Shown here: positions 42,435 through 51,371 of the stretch, piece after piece | Layout: each line of letters opens with the position of its first letter | Numbering within the stretch: position 1 is the first letter of the stretch | Assembly (NCBI RefSeq): GCF_001426225.1 | Contig: NZ_LMRT01000013.1 | Coordinates: 632,680 to 696,679, forward strand | Direction of reading: 5' to 3' | Length of the DNA stretch: 64,000 nucleotides | Source of the DNA: Allobosea sp. Leaf344 | GTDB taxonomy: Bacteria > Pseudomonadota > Alphaproteobacteria > Rhizobiales > Beijerinckiaceae | Position numbers and translations under genes: made by a program | The notes under the pieces: generated by a model | Told to the model about the DNA's origin: nothing | The model's database searches: none | Seen by the model: the letters and a program-made list of their open reading frames with translations, nothing else

Positions 42435-43645
42435 TCGTCCGGCGCTTTCTCCTCTGGGCCCGCACCGCCAATGCGGAGGCGCGCGCCTCCGGCAGCGCGG
42501 CGCTCGCCGGGGCCTATCTGCATTCCGCCATGGCGGAGGAGGATCGGCGCGAGGCGGAGACGGCGCTGACGGCGCTGGTCGACGATCCTTCGCCGCTCGT
42601 CCGGCGCGCCATCGCCGAAGCGGTGGCGTCCTCGCCGCAGGCGCCGCGGAACCTGATCCTCAGCCTGATCGACGATCCCGGCGACGTGGCGGCGCTGGTG
42701 CTGGCGCATTCGCCGCTGCTGACCGAGGCCGATCTGGTCGATGCCGCGGCGGTGGGCGACGGGCTCGCGCAGCGTGCCATCGCGCTGCGCCCGCATCTGA
42801 CGGCCGGCGTCGCCGCGGCGCTCGCCGAGATCGGCTGCGAAGAGGCGCTGGTGACGCTGGCGGGCAATCCGAGCGCCGACATCCCCGAATTCTCGATGGA
42901 GCGCATGATCGAGCGCTGCGGCCAATCCGGGCCGCTGCGCGAGGCGCTGCTGGCGCGCGGCGATCTGCCGGCCGGGCTGCGCCAGGTGATCGCGGCGCGG
43001 GTCTCCGACGCGCTGGCCAGCTTCGTCACGGGGTGCGGCTGGCTGACGGCGGAGCGCAGTTCGCGGCTGGTGCGGGAATCGACGGAGCGCGTCGCCGTGG
43101 CTCTGGCCGCCGGCGGGCATGACAGCGACGCGCCGGCGATCGTCGCGGTGCTGCGCGAGAACGGCCGGCTGACACCGGGGCTGATGCTGCGTTCGCTGCT
43201 GAGCGGTGAGCCCGCTTTGGCGGAGGCGGCCTTCGTCGATCTCAGCGACCTCCCGGCCGAGCGCGTGGCGGCGCTGCTGCGCGACCGGCGTGGCTCGGGG
43301 CTGAAGGCGCTCTATCGCAAGGCCGGTTTGCCCGCCGCGGTCCAGCCCGCTTTCACGGCGGCGATCGCGGCGCTGAACGCGCGCGGCTTCGACAGAGGCG
43401 GTTCGCCCGCCGGGCTCGACCGATCGATCCTGCGCGAGGTGCTGATCGCCTGCGAAAGCCTCGAGGGCGCGGAAGCCAGCGCGATCATGGGGCTGCTCAG
43501 GCGGATGGATGCGGAAGCCGCGCGCGAAGAGGCGCGGATGATGGCCGACAGCCTCGCCGACGACGCCGCCTTCGCGCTGCTGCTGGAATCGGACCCCGCG
43601 CTCCTCGTCGAACTCGAGATCGGCGACATCCGCCAGGCGGCCTGA
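42431..43645 (+). CDS. DUF2336 family protein
   Basis: A 404-residue, mostly alpha-helical protein with HEAT-like Ala/Leu-rich repeats. DDPSPLVRRAIAEAVA, LILSLIDDPGDVAALVLAHSP (read as LILSLIDDPGDV and VLAHSPLL) and LVTLAGNPSADI match the alphaproteobacterial DUF2336 family, whose function is unknown. Start ATG 42431 lies within ATGA shared with the transglycosylase stop, indicating translational coupling and a likely joint role. Confidence 0.85.
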   Translation: MIVRRFLLWARTANAEARASGSAALAGAYLHSAMAEEDRREAETALTALVDDPSPLVRRAIAEAVASSPQAPRNLILSLIDDPGDVAALVLAHSPLLTEADLVDAAAVGDGLAQRAIALRPHLTAGVAAALAEIGCEEALVTLAGNPSADIPEFSMERMIERCGQSGPLREALLARGDLPAGLRQVIAARVSDALASFVTGCGWLTAERSSRLVRESTERVAVALAAGGHDSDAPAIVAVLRENGRLTPGLMLRSLLSGEPALAEAAFVDLSDLPAERVAALLRDRRGSGLKALYRKAGLPAAVQPAFTAAIAALNARGFDRGGSPAGLDRSILREVLIACESLEGAEASAIMGLLRRMDAEAAREEARMMADSLADDAAFALLLESDPALLVELEIGDIRQAA

Positions 43646-43676
43646 GCGCGCGCGGCCTCGCTGCCGCGGCCGCGCC

Positions 43677-44453
43677 TCAATAGCCGAATTGCTCCCGCAG
43701 GATGCGCTCGTCCAAGCTGTGGCCGGGGTCGTGCAGCATGACGAGATCGATGCTGCGGTCGATGGCGATGGCGACGGAGACGACATCGTCGATCTGCGTG
43801 TGGTCGGCCACGGCGCTGACCGGCCGCTTCTCCGGCTCCAGCACCTCGATGGTGACCTCGGCATGGTCGGGCAGCAGGGCGCCGCGCCAGCGCCGCGGCC
43901 TGAAGGCGGAGATCGGCGTCAGCGCCAGCAGCGGCGCGTCGAGCGGCAGGATCGGGCCGTTGGCGGAGAGGTTATAGGCGGTCGAACCGGCGGGGGTGGC
44001 GAGCAGCACGCCATCGGCGACGAGCTCCGAGAGCCGGATCTGGCCATCGACGGAAATACGCAGCTTCGCCGCCTGGTAGGAGCGGCGCAGCAGCGAGACC
44101 TCGTTGATCGCCATGGCCAGGACTTCGCTGCCGGTCCTGTCGACGGCGCGCATCGACAGGGGATGGACCACGCTGCGCTCGGCCGCCTCCAGGCGCTTGC
44201 TCAGCCCGCGCTCGCGGAACTCGTTCATCAGGAAGCCGACCGAGCCGCGGTTCATCCCGTAGATCGGCTTGCCGGTCCCCATGAAGCGATGCAGCGTCTG
44301 CAGCATCAGCCCGTCACCGCCCAGCGCCACGATGACGTCGGCTTCGGCCGGGTCGGCGTTGCGGTAGCGCTCGACGAGCTTGGCCAGCGCCGCATCCGCT
44401 TCGGGCGTTCCGCTGGAGACGAAGGAGATGGCTTTGTAGCGAGCGGTCATCAT
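43677..44453 (-). CDS. nadK: NAD kinase
   Basis: A 258-residue cytosolic enzyme phosphorylating NAD to NADP. The GGDG motif lies in [11 protein letters not shown], the NE/D motif in [11 protein letters not shown], and the conserved [19 protein letters not shown] segment reads [16 protein letters not shown]. Length and motifs are those of the alphaproteobacterial form. Convergent with DUF2336 (31-bp gap). Start ATG 44453; the adjacent ATG is equally good. Confidence 0.94.
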   Translation of the reverse strand: MMTARYKAISFVSSGTPEADAALAKLVERYRNADPAEADVIVALGGDGLMLQTLHRFMGTGKPIYGMNRGSVGFLMNEFRERGLSKRLEAAERSVVHPLSMRAVDRTGSEVLAMAINEVSLLRRSYQAAKLRISVDGQIRLSELVADGVLLATPAGSTAYNLSANGPILPLDAPLLALTPISAFRPRRWRGALLPDHAEVTIEVLEPEKRPVSAVADHTQIDDVVSVAIAIDRSIDLVMLHDPGHSLDERILREQFGY

Positions 44454-44532
44454 CGATCCCGAAGGCCCGCTGCGGAGCCGGAACGCTGCTTAGCACGGTC
44501 TGCCCGCCAGCGGCGAGACGGCAGCGGCCATG

Positions 44533-44557
44533 AAAAAGGCCGGGGTCGCCCCCGGCC
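44533..44557 (-). terminator. Rho-independent terminator of the MBL-fold gene
   Basis: On the minus strand, an 8-bp perfect stem GGCCGGGG / CCCCGGCC with a 4-nt loop is followed by five U residues (AAAAA at 44533-44537 on the plus strand). It starts ~40 nt after the MBL hydrolase stop codon. Confidence 0.88.
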
Positions 44558-44595
44558 TCGCTCGCGTGACGCCTTCGCGCCGATGGATCGGCGGC

Positions 44596-45582
44596 TCAGA
44601 CGGCCGGGCTCCACTGCACCGGCACCAGCTCGAAGCCATTGCCGGATTTGGCGATGTGGCCGGTGGCCGGGAAGGGCGCGTGATAGAAGGCGACCTGCAT
44701 CCGGTCGGCCGAGACCATGTCGAGCAGCTTGCGGCGCGTCGCGGTGGCCTGCGGACCGTCCATGTCGAAGACCGCCGACCATTCCGGGTTGCGCACGAAC
44801 AGGGCAGGGTGGTTGGTGGTGTCGGACATCACCATCAGCTTGCCCGAGCCGGAGGCGACCGCGAAGACGGTGTGGCCCGGCGTATGGCCCGGCGCCGCGA
44901 TGGCGGTGACGCCGGAGACGACCTCCTTGCCCGCCTCGAACTGCTTCACATCCTTGGCGATCGGGCCGAAGACGCGGCGCACGCCGCCGAAGGCACCCTT
45001 CATCGCCTCGGGCGCCGCATTCATCTTGGCGTCGTCCATCCAGAACGCCCATTCGGCGCTCGGCACCATCACTTCTGCATTCGGGAAGACGGAGGTGCCG
45101 TCCTTGAGGCGGAAGCCGTTGATGTGGTCGCCGTGGAAATGGCTGAAGAGGATGGTCGAGACATCCTTGGGATCGAAGCCGGCCGCTTTGAAATTGGCCA
45201 TCCAGCGACCCGAGGTCGGCGCGCCGGAATCGCCGTTGCCGGTATCGATCAGCGTGGTCTTCCCACCGTTCTGGATGACCAGCGTGGTGAAGGAGATCGG
45301 CAGCGCATCCGCCGGCAGGAAGGCCTGCTCCATCGCCTTCTTCACATCGGCGAGCTCGGCATTGCGGACGAAGCCTTCGAGCGGGCGCCGGGCAAACCCG
45401 TCATTGATCGCGGTGACGGTGATGTCGCCGACCTTGTAGCGATAGAATCCGGGGGCCTGGTTCATCGGGGCTCCTTGAGCAGAGGCCGGGCTGATGCCGG
45501 CGGGTAGATCGAGCGTGGCTGCGACGGCGAGAGCACCGGCTCCGGCGATCAGGGTGCGGCGCGACGGTTCGTAAATTGTCAT
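44596..45582 (-). CDS. Tat-exported MBL-fold metallohydrolase
   Basis: A 328-residue protein. The N-terminus has a twin-arginine signal (SRRTLIAGAGALAVAATL) with cleavage near SAQGA. The metal-binding motif H-x-H-x-D-H is in SHFHGDHINGF, followed by the later ligands in APGHTPGH and SDTTNH. Resembles periplasmic quorum-quenching lactonase or arylsulfatase-like MBL hydrolases; the substrate is unresolved. Start ATG 45580-45582 (MTIYEPSRR). A good terminator lies downstream. Confidence 0.88.
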   Translation of the reverse strand: MTIYEPSRRTLIAGAGALAVAATLDLPAGISPASAQGAPMNQAPGFYRYKVGDITVTAINDGFARRPLEGFVRNAELADVKKAMEQAFLPADALPISFTTLVIQNGGKTTLIDTGNGDSGAPTSGRWMANFKAAGFDPKDVSTILFSHFHGDHINGFRLKDGTSVFPNAEVMVPSAEWAFWMDDAKMNAAPEAMKGAFGGVRRVFGPIAKDVKQFEAGKEVVSGVTAIAAPGHTPGHTVFAVASGSGKLMVMSDTTNHPALFVRNPEWSAVFDMDGPQATATRRKLLDMVSADRMQVAFYHAPFPATGHIAKSGNGFELVPVQWSPAV

Positions 45583-45750
45583 GGTTGTCTTCTCCCTCGG
45601 CTGCGACGAGCCTGTGCGGAACCTAGGCGCCGGCGCCAGACGATCAACATTTCCCTGCGTCGCCTTGGTCAACTCTGCGTGATCGCGCGGCCGGGCCGCA
45701 AGGAACATGCGCCGGCCTCCCCGGTTTCACCCCAGGAGGAGTGCCCGATC

Positions 45751-46011
45751 ATGCGACAATCCGCGAAAGACCGGCTGATTTCGGCGCTGGCCGCGCAGCT
45801 GCGGGCCGAGCGCGACACGCGCGAGGCGCTGCGCCTGCTGATCGAGTCCGGAGGGGCCGATCGCGAGGCGATGTTGGCCATCCTGTCCGATCCGGTGCCC
45901 GTGCTGACGCGGGCCGATCTGGACCATGCCGAGCGGGTCGCCGCGCGGATCCGCAGCGAGTCCGTGCGGCGTTCGACGTTGCGCGGGGCGCTGCCGCGCA
46001 AGGCCGCATGA
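45751..46011 (+). CDS. Small helical protein of unknown function upstream of ligD
   Basis: An 86-residue Arg/Ala-rich protein (MRQSAKDRLISALAAQL...) predicted to be mainly alpha-helical, with many charged heptad-like positions. I recognise no family. The ATG at 45751 has a strong AGGAGGA 11-17 nt upstream, slightly long spacing. It is 49 bp upstream of ligD in the same orientation and may be co-transcribed. Confidence 0.6.
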   Translation: MRQSAKDRLISALAAQLRAERDTREALRLLIESGGADREAMLAILSDPVPVLTRADLDHAERVAARIRSESVRRSTLRGALPRKAA

Positions 46012-46060
46012 TGATGGCCGGCGTGATCGCGCGGCGCTACTAGCCAGGCGAGGGTCCGCA

Positions 46061-48679
46061 ATGCCCGATCTCGACATCTATCGCGCCAAGCGCGACTTCA
46101 CCCGCACCGCCGAGCCGAAGGGCGCTGCCGCGCGCCGCCGCGCCGACGGGGCCGGGGGCGTCTTCGTGATCCACAAGCATGCGGCGCGCCGGCTGCATTA
46201 CGATCTCCGGCTGGAGCATGGCGGCGTGCTGTGGTCCTGGGCCGTGACGCGCGGGCCGAGTCTCGATCCGGACGAGAAGCGGCTGGCGGTGCATGTCGAG
46301 GACCACCCGCTCGAATATGGCGGGTTCGAGGGCACCATACCCGAAGGCGAATACGGCGCCGGCGCGGTGCTGATCTGGGATGAAGGCCGCTGGCAGCCCG
46401 AGGGCGACCCCGCCAAGGGCATGGCCAAGGGCCATCTCGCCTTCAGCCTGCAGGGGCACAAGCTGGCCGGGCGCTGGCATCTCGTCCGGCTGAAGCCCCG
46501 CAAGGGGGATCGCGGCGATAATTGGCTGCTGATCAAGGTCGATGACCAGGCCGCGCGGCAGGATGAGGACATTCTGGAGACGCAGCCGAATTCGGTGAAG
46601 TCCGGGCTCGGCATCGAGGAGGTGGCCGAGCGCAAGGCGCCGGCCAAGGCCAGTGCAAAGACCAAGGCCAAGGCCGGCAAGAGCGCCATGTCAGCGAAGT
46701 CCGCCGAGACGAGCACATCGACCAAGGCCGCCAAGACCTCGGTCAAAGGCAAGGCCGCGAAGCGCAAAGCCGTCGCCGAGCTGCCGGCCTTCGTCGAGCC
46801 GTGCCTCGCGACCCTGCAGGAGAACCCGCCGGCCGGGGAGACATGGCTGCATGAGGTGAAGTTCGACGGCTACCGGCTGCAGGCGCGGATCGAGGATGGG
46901 GAGGCGGCGCTGCTGACGCGTTCGGGGCTGGATTGGACGGGGCGCTTCGGCGAGACGCTGATCGCGGCGCTGCGGCAGCTGCCCTGCGACAACGCCCTGA
47001 TCGACGGCGAGGTGGTGGCGCTCGCCGATGGCGGCATCTCCTCCTTCTCGGCGCTGCAGCAGGCGCTGTCGGAGGAGCGCACCGATGCTCTGGTGTTCTT
47101 CGCCTTCGACCTGTTGTTTCTCGACGGCGAGGATCTGCGCGAGGAGCCGCTGCTGGCCCGCAAGGAGCGGCTGGAAGCCCTGCTGCAGAAGGCCGAGCTC
47201 GAAGGGCCCGTCCGCTACAGCGAGCATTTCGTCGAGCCGGGGCAGTCGATGCTGCGCCATGCCTGCCGCATGGGGCTGGAGGGGGTGATCTCGAAACAGG
47301 CCGACGCTCCCTATCGCAGCGGGCGGGGCAAGAGCTGGATCAAGTCGAAATGCACGCAGCGGCAGGAATTCGTCATCGCCGGATACGTGCCGTCGAAAAC
47401 CTCCGGCGGGGCGCTGGGCTCGATCGTCGCGGCCTATCACGAGGATGGGGCGTTGAAGCCGGCCGGGCGCGTCGGCACCGGGTTCAGCCGCGACTCCGCC
47501 GCCGCGCTGAAGGCCAGGCTCGACGCCATCCGGGCCGAGGCCTCGCCGTTCACCGGTGCGGCGGCGCGCGAGAAGGGCGTCGTCTGGGTTCGTCCCGAAC
47601 TGGTGGCGGAGATCGAATTCCGCGCCTGGACGGCCTCGAAGACATTGCGGCACGCCTCATTCCTCGGCCTGCGCGAAGACAAGCCGGCGCGAGAGGTGGT
47701 GGCGGAAACGCCTCTCCCGGCCGATGAGGAGGCCGATCGGGCCGGGAAGCCGAAGGCCGCGCGCGGCAAGGCGCCGGCCGGCAAGGGCAAAGCCGCGGCC
47801 AGGCCCGCGGCGACGGCGAAAGACGCCGCGAAGACCGAGGCGCGGCCGACGACCTCGCTCACGCTCAGCAATCCCGACAAGCCGCTCTGGCCGGATGTCG
47901 GGCTGACCAAGCAGGGGCTGCTCGATTATTACGCCGCGGTCTGGCCGCGCATGGAACGCTTCGTCGTCAACCGGCCGCTCAGCCTGCTGCGGGCGCCGGA
48001 CGGCATCGGCCGCCATGTCTTCTTCCAGAAGCACGGCTCGCCGGGGATGGATCAGGCGATAAAGCGCCACAAGGACAAGGATGGCGAGGACCTGCTGTTC
48101 ATCCGCGATTTCGACGGGCTGGCGGCGCTGGTGCAGATGGGCACCGTCGAGATCCATGTCTGGGGCGCCACCATGGATGTGGTAGAGCAGCCGGACCAGA
48201 TCATCTTCGACCTCGATCCCGATCCGGGCGTGCCGATCGAACGGGTGCGCGACGGGGCCTTCACCGTCCGCGAGCGGCTGGCAGATCTCGGCATGACGAG
48301 CTGGCTCAAGACCTCGGGCGGCAAGGGCTATCATGTCGTGCTGCCGCTCGAGCCGAAGGCCGATTGGGTGAAGGTGAAGGCGTTCGCCCGGGACTTCGCC
48401 CAGGCGCTGGAGCAGGCCGAGCCGAAGCTCTACACGGCGAAGCTGGCCAAGGCCGCGCGCAAGGGGCGGATCTTCATCGACTATCTCCGCAATGGCCGCG
48501 GCGCCACGGCGATCGCCGCCTATTCGACGCGGGCGCGCAAGGGCGCGGCGGTCTCGATGCCGATCGCCTGGACGGAGCTCGAGCAGGGCGTGGCGCCGGA
48601 TGCTTTCCGCGCGTCCACGGACGGATTTCCCGATCGCGCAGATGCCTGGGCCGATTTCGCCCCGGAGCGCTCACTCTAG
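46061..48679 (+). CDS. ligD: DNA ligase D (3'-phosphoesterase, ligase, polymerase)
   Basis: An 872-residue multidomain repair enzyme for Ku-dependent end joining. Order: 3'-phosphoesterase (~10-180; VIHKHAARRLHYDLR with metal-site His/Asp), a Lys/Ala/Ser-rich linker (~190-240), the ATP-dependent ligase (KFDG, nucleophile Lys267) with its OB domain, a second Ala/Lys linker, and the archaeo-eukaryotic primase-like polymerase (~605-870; FDLDPDPG metal site). PE-LIG-POL is a common order in alphaproteobacteria. Start ATG 46061 (MPDLDIYRAK). No ku gene is in this window. Confidence 0.95.
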   Translation: MPDLDIYRAKRDFTRTAEPKGAAARRRADGAGGVFVIHKHAARRLHYDLRLEHGGVLWSWAVTRGPSLDPDEKRLAVHVEDHPLEYGGFEGTIPEGEYGAGAVLIWDEGRWQPEGDPAKGMAKGHLAFSLQGHKLAGRWHLVRLKPRKGDRGDNWLLIKVDDQAARQDEDILETQPNSVKSGLGIEEVAERKAPAKASAKTKAKAGKSAMSAKSAETSTSTKAAKTSVKGKAAKRKAVAELPAFVEPCLATLQENPPAGETWLHEVKFDGYRLQARIEDGEAALLTRSGLDWTGRFGETLIAALRQLPCDNALIDGEVVALADGGISSFSALQQALSEERTDALVFFAFDLLFLDGEDLREEPLLARKERLEALLQKAELEGPVRYSEHFVEPGQSMLRHACRMGLEGVISKQADAPYRSGRGKSWIKSKCTQRQEFVIAGYVPSKTSGGALGSIVAAYHEDGALKPAGRVGTGFSRDSAAALKARLDAIRAEASPFTGAAAREKGVVWVRPELVAEIEFRAWTASKTLRHASFLGLREDKPAREVVAETPLPADEEADRAGKPKAARGKAPAGKGKAAARPAATAKDAAKTEARPTTSLTLSNPDKPLWPDVGLTKQGLLDYYAAVWPRMERFVVNRPLSLLRAPDGIGRHVFFQKHGSPGMDQAIKRHKDKDGEDLLFIRDFDGLAALVQMGTVEIHVWGATMDVVEQPDQIIFDLDPDPGVPIERVRDGAFTVRERLADLGMTSWLKTSGGKGYHVVLPLEPKADWVKVKAFARDFAQALEQAEPKLYTAKLAKAARKGRIFIDYLRNGRGATAIAAYSTRARKGAAVSMPIAWTELEQGVAPDAFRASTDGFPDRADAWADFAPERSL

Positions 48680-48701
48680 ACTGCCCCTTCAGAGGACGCA
48701 G

Positions 48702-48938
48702 ATGGCACGCTACTTCATCCAGATGGAGGGGGACAGCCAGCCCGGCACTGACGAAGAAGGGTTCGAGCTGCCCGATGACGGCGCCGCACGCTCGGCTGCA
48801 CTGGACGCCTTGCCCGACATGCTGCGCGAGACGATCCCGGCGCGCGACGAGACGGAGCTGGTCGTGACCGTGCGCGACATGCATGGCAGGCTGATCTATA
48901 CCGCGACCCTCGCCTTGCATGGCGAATGGAAGGTCTGA
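48702..48938 (+). CDS. DUF6894-family small protein
   Basis: A 78-residue protein: MARYFIQMEGD, DEEGFELPDDGAARSAALDAL and LVVTVRDMHGRLIYTATL correspond to the small alphaproteobacterial family that begins with an aromatic R-Y-F strand and a D-E-E-G-x-x-x-x-D turn. Function unknown; members often lie near stress or repair genes. It follows ligD by 22 bp, with AGAGGA upstream of the ATG, so it may belong to that transcript. Confidence 0.8.
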   Translation: MARYFIQMEGDSQPGTDEEGFELPDDGAARSAALDALPDMLRETIPARDETELVVTVRDMHGRLIYTATLALHGEWKV

Positions 48939-49071
48939 GCGCCCAATGCCCTGAGTTGTGCCGCAAGACCCATGCAGCCGGTGCGATTTAGTCCCAAATG
49001 GAACTTCCATCAAATGTTGAAGACAGGCCGTCGCAGATGTGCCTATGCCTTCCCGATGACTCAGCTTCGGG

Positions 49072-50097
49072 ATGATCGCTTTGCCTGAGCGGCTCGCAGC
49101 CAAGACCCTCGGCGTCCTTGCCAGAGGCTTGCCCCGGCAGAAGGCGACGGTGAGCTCGTCGGCCCTTTATGCGCTGGTGATCACCCTGGTGGCGACGCTG
49201 CTGCGCCTGGCGCTCGATCCGCTGCTCGGCCTCGGCGTGCCCTTCATCTCCTTCTTTCCGGCGGTGATGATCGCGGCCGTGCTCGGCGGCGCGCTGGCGG
49301 GGCTGCTGACGCTGCTGCTCTGCGCTGTGATGGCGGCGTTCTTCTGGTTTCCGTCGCTGCGGGCGCTGCAGCCGGACGGCGCGGCGATGGCCTCGGTCGC
49401 CGCCTTCCTGGTGTTCGGCAGCGTGCTGATCGGCGTCGCCCTGATGGTCCGCGTCCTGTTGCGCACGGTGATCGAGGCGGAGGAACGCTCGCGCGTGCTC
49501 GCCCATGAGATGAAGCACCGGATCGGCAATACGCTGGCCGTGGTCCAGGCGCTGGTGCGCCAGACGCGCCGCAGCGCGCATTCGCTCGAGGAGTTCGACG
49601 CGGTCTTCACCGAGCGCATCGCAGCGCTGGCGCGGGCGCAGGACGTGGTCAGCGGCAATCCGAACCTGCCGACCGAACTGCGCCAGCTGCTCGCCGGCGT
49701 GCTCCGGCCCTTCGGGACCGAGCGCTTCTCCCTCTCGGGGCCGACGGCCGGGATCAGTGCCGATACCGCGATGTCGCTGGCGCTGCTGGTGCATGAGCTC
49801 GCGACCAACGCGCTGAAATACGGCGCGCTGTCGGTGCCCGCCGGCCGGGTGGAGTTGTCCTGGCGGCTGGGCGAGGGGCGAATCGATCTCGGCTGGCAGG
49901 AGCGCGATGGCCCGCCGGTGACGGTGCCGGAGCGGGCGGGCTTTGGCTCCAAACTGCTGAAGACCGCCTTCGCCGCCGATATGGGCGAGACCACGATCCT
50001 CTACGAGCCGGACGGCGTGCGCTGCGCCATCGCGCTGCCGGCCGCGAGCCCGGCGGCCAAGGCGGATCTGGTCGCGGGTTTCGTGGCGCGGGCCTGA
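49072..50097 (+). CDS. HWE-family sensor histidine kinase
   Basis: A 341-residue membrane kinase. Four hydrophobic segments (~30-130) resemble the DUF4118/KdpD-type sensor region. The kinase core has the phosphoacceptor His149 in HEMKHRIGNTLAVVQAL, an N-box VHELATNALKYGALS and the W-x-E motif in GWQERDG that names the HWE group. No response regulator is adjacent, so it is an orphan; such kinases often feed PhyR-type general stress signalling. A strong terminator follows the gene. Confidence 0.88.
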   Translation: MIALPERLAAKTLGVLARGLPRQKATVSSSALYALVITLVATLLRLALDPLLGLGVPFISFFPAVMIAAVLGGALAGLLTLLLCAVMAAFFWFPSLRALQPDGAAMASVAAFLVFGSVLIGVALMVRVLLRTVIEAEERSRVLAHEMKHRIGNTLAVVQALVRQTRRSAHSLEEFDAVFTERIAALARAQDVVSGNPNLPTELRQLLAGVLRPFGTERFSLSGPTAGISADTAMSLALLVHELATNALKYGALSVPAGRVELSWRLGEGRIDLGWQERDGPPVTVPERAGFGSKLLKTAFAADMGETTILYEPDGVRCAIALPAASPAAKADLVAGFVARA

Positions 50098-50153
50098 ACT
50101 TTTGCCGGCTCCGGCGGTTGCCGGATTGCGGGTCAGGCATTCCCCCGCCACTC

Positions 50154-50189
50154 GGCCGGCTCTCTCGTCACGAGAAGCCGGCCCTTTTT
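50154..50189 (+). terminator. Rho-independent terminator after the HWE kinase
   Basis: Near-continuous stem: GGCCGGCT (50154-50161) pairs with AGCCGGCC (50176-50183) and the inner TCTCG with CGAGA, closing a small loop, followed by TTTTT (50185-50189). It starts ~56 bp after the kinase stop codon. Confidence 0.9.
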
Positions 50190-50196
50190 CACTGTC

Positions 50197-50535
50197 TCAG
50201 CCTGATTTCGGGCCGTTCTCGTCGCGATCGCGGCCATGGCCATTGCCCTGCGTCGCGTCGCCATCGCCCGACAGCACGACGGGATTGGCGCTGTGCAGCC
50301 CGCCCTTGTTCGGCGACGTCCGGCCCTCGCCATATTGCCCCGCCGCATCGTGCTTGATCGCGGCCGCGCTGCTGTGGTCGCCGCGATCCGGCTCATAGGG
50401 CGGATTCGGACCGGTGGGATGGGCGGATGCCGGGTCGGGCCCGGGCCGGCGCTGGTCCTGCTCGCCCGGCTGGCCGGGACGACGCGGCGCATCATAGGCG
50501 GATGGCGTATCGGTCTGTCGGGTCTTGTCGGTCAT
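50197..50535 (-). CDS. Low-complexity, probably disordered protein
   Basis: A 112-residue hydrophilic protein rich in Pro, Gly, Asp and His, with no predicted secondary structure (segments such as GDGDATQGNGHGRDRDENG). No known domain. Its ATG (50533-50535) overlaps the stop of the preceding minus-strand gene (ATGA), which supports it being real and co-translated. Possibly a stress-related hydrophilic protein; this is a guess. Confidence 0.55.
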   Translation of the reverse strand: MTDKTRQTDTPSAYDAPRRPGQPGEQDQRRPGPDPASAHPTGPNPPYEPDRGDHSSAAAIKHDAAGQYGEGRTSPNKGGLHSANPVVLSGDGDATQGNGHGRDRDENGPKSG

Positions 50536-50744
50536 GGCGCTGCGTCTCGCCTGGTCGCATAGGTTTCGGAAGCGGAGGGGGTCAGGCTGTCGGCGCGGCC
50601 ATGCGGCTCGATGTCGAAGGCGCGCCTGGTGGCGTCGCGATTGCTCCTGCGCCGCAGGAACCACATGAAGCTCAGGATCAGGAACAGTAGCAGCCCGCCG
50701 AAGGTGACGATCATCAGCCACCCCGACATCTGGTCGGTCTCCAT
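50532..50744 (-). CDS. Small single-pass membrane protein
   Basis: A 70-residue protein with one transmembrane helix (LMIVTFGGLLLFLILSFMWFL, residues ~13-33) and a basic cytoplasmic tail (RRRSNRDATRRAFD). The ATG at 50742-50744 is preceded by AAAGGAAAG, a good ribosome-binding site. The 3' end overlaps the start of the disordered-protein gene by four bases. Confidence 0.6.
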   Translation of the reverse strand: METDQMSGWLMIVTFGGLLLFLILSFMWFLRRRSNRDATRRAFDIEPHGRADSLTPSASETYATRRDAAP

Positions 50745-50814
50745 GATCTTTCCTTTCCCGTTCGCCCCAGCCGCGAGAGCAACGCTGCTGCGCGCCGATT
50801 GATCCGCCCGCGGC

Positions 50815-51117
50815 TCAGCCCTCCTCGCCGGGCAGGGCGGCGCCATCCGCCTTCTCATGGCCGCCGAAGGTCAGCTGGAAGGCATGGGCATGGTCGGCGC
50901 TGGTGAAGCTGAGGTGCAACCGCGCCTGTTCATGCTGGCGCGTCAGCCGCACCTGATGCGGCATCTGCCATTCCACCAGCCATTCGCCGATGGCCTTCAG
51001 CCGCGTGTTGATTTCGTCGGGCGCGATCAGGAGATCGACCCGATACGGGCCAGCTTCGATCTGATCCGTCAGCGCGACGGTCAGATGGTCGGCTTCCCGC
51101 TTGGTCCCATCAGGCAT
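50815..51117 (-). CDS. Conserved-looking small protein of unknown function
   Basis: A 100-residue, probably alpha/beta protein (LTVALTDQIEAGPYRVDLLIA ... RLHLSFTSADHAHAFQLTFGG). I do not recognise the family. Codon usage is like its neighbours. First gene of a likely three-gene minus-strand group (with the 70- and 112-residue proteins), separated by 70 bp from the next. Confidence 0.6.
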   Translation of the reverse strand: MPDGTKREADHLTVALTDQIEAGPYRVDLLIAPDEINTRLKAIGEWLVEWQMPHQVRLTRQHEQARLHLSFTSADHAHAFQLTFGGHEKADGAALPGEEG

Positions 51118-51371
51118 GCCAGCTCCCGAGAATCCAACTCCGTTGCTTCCTCGCCCTTAAAAATGCGGTCGGGCGGGCATGGGTTCCCTATCGGGAGACG
51201 AGGCCGGGAGCGGCCGCCAAGCTCTCCGGGGACGTGAGATGGGGGCGGCCGCGCCGGGCCGCGCGCGCCCCCTTGTGCAGGCGGCGGCTTTCGGGCCATG
51301 GTCCGGCAGGTCCATCCTGCAGCGTCAGTCTGCTTCCTCCTTCTTTCTGCCCTGCAAGAGCCTGTCCGCGT

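Noticed and set aside
48939..49071. Additional small gene between the DUF6894 gene and the HWE kinase
   Set aside because: No start with ribosome-binding site and no plausible conserved peptide in 133 bp.
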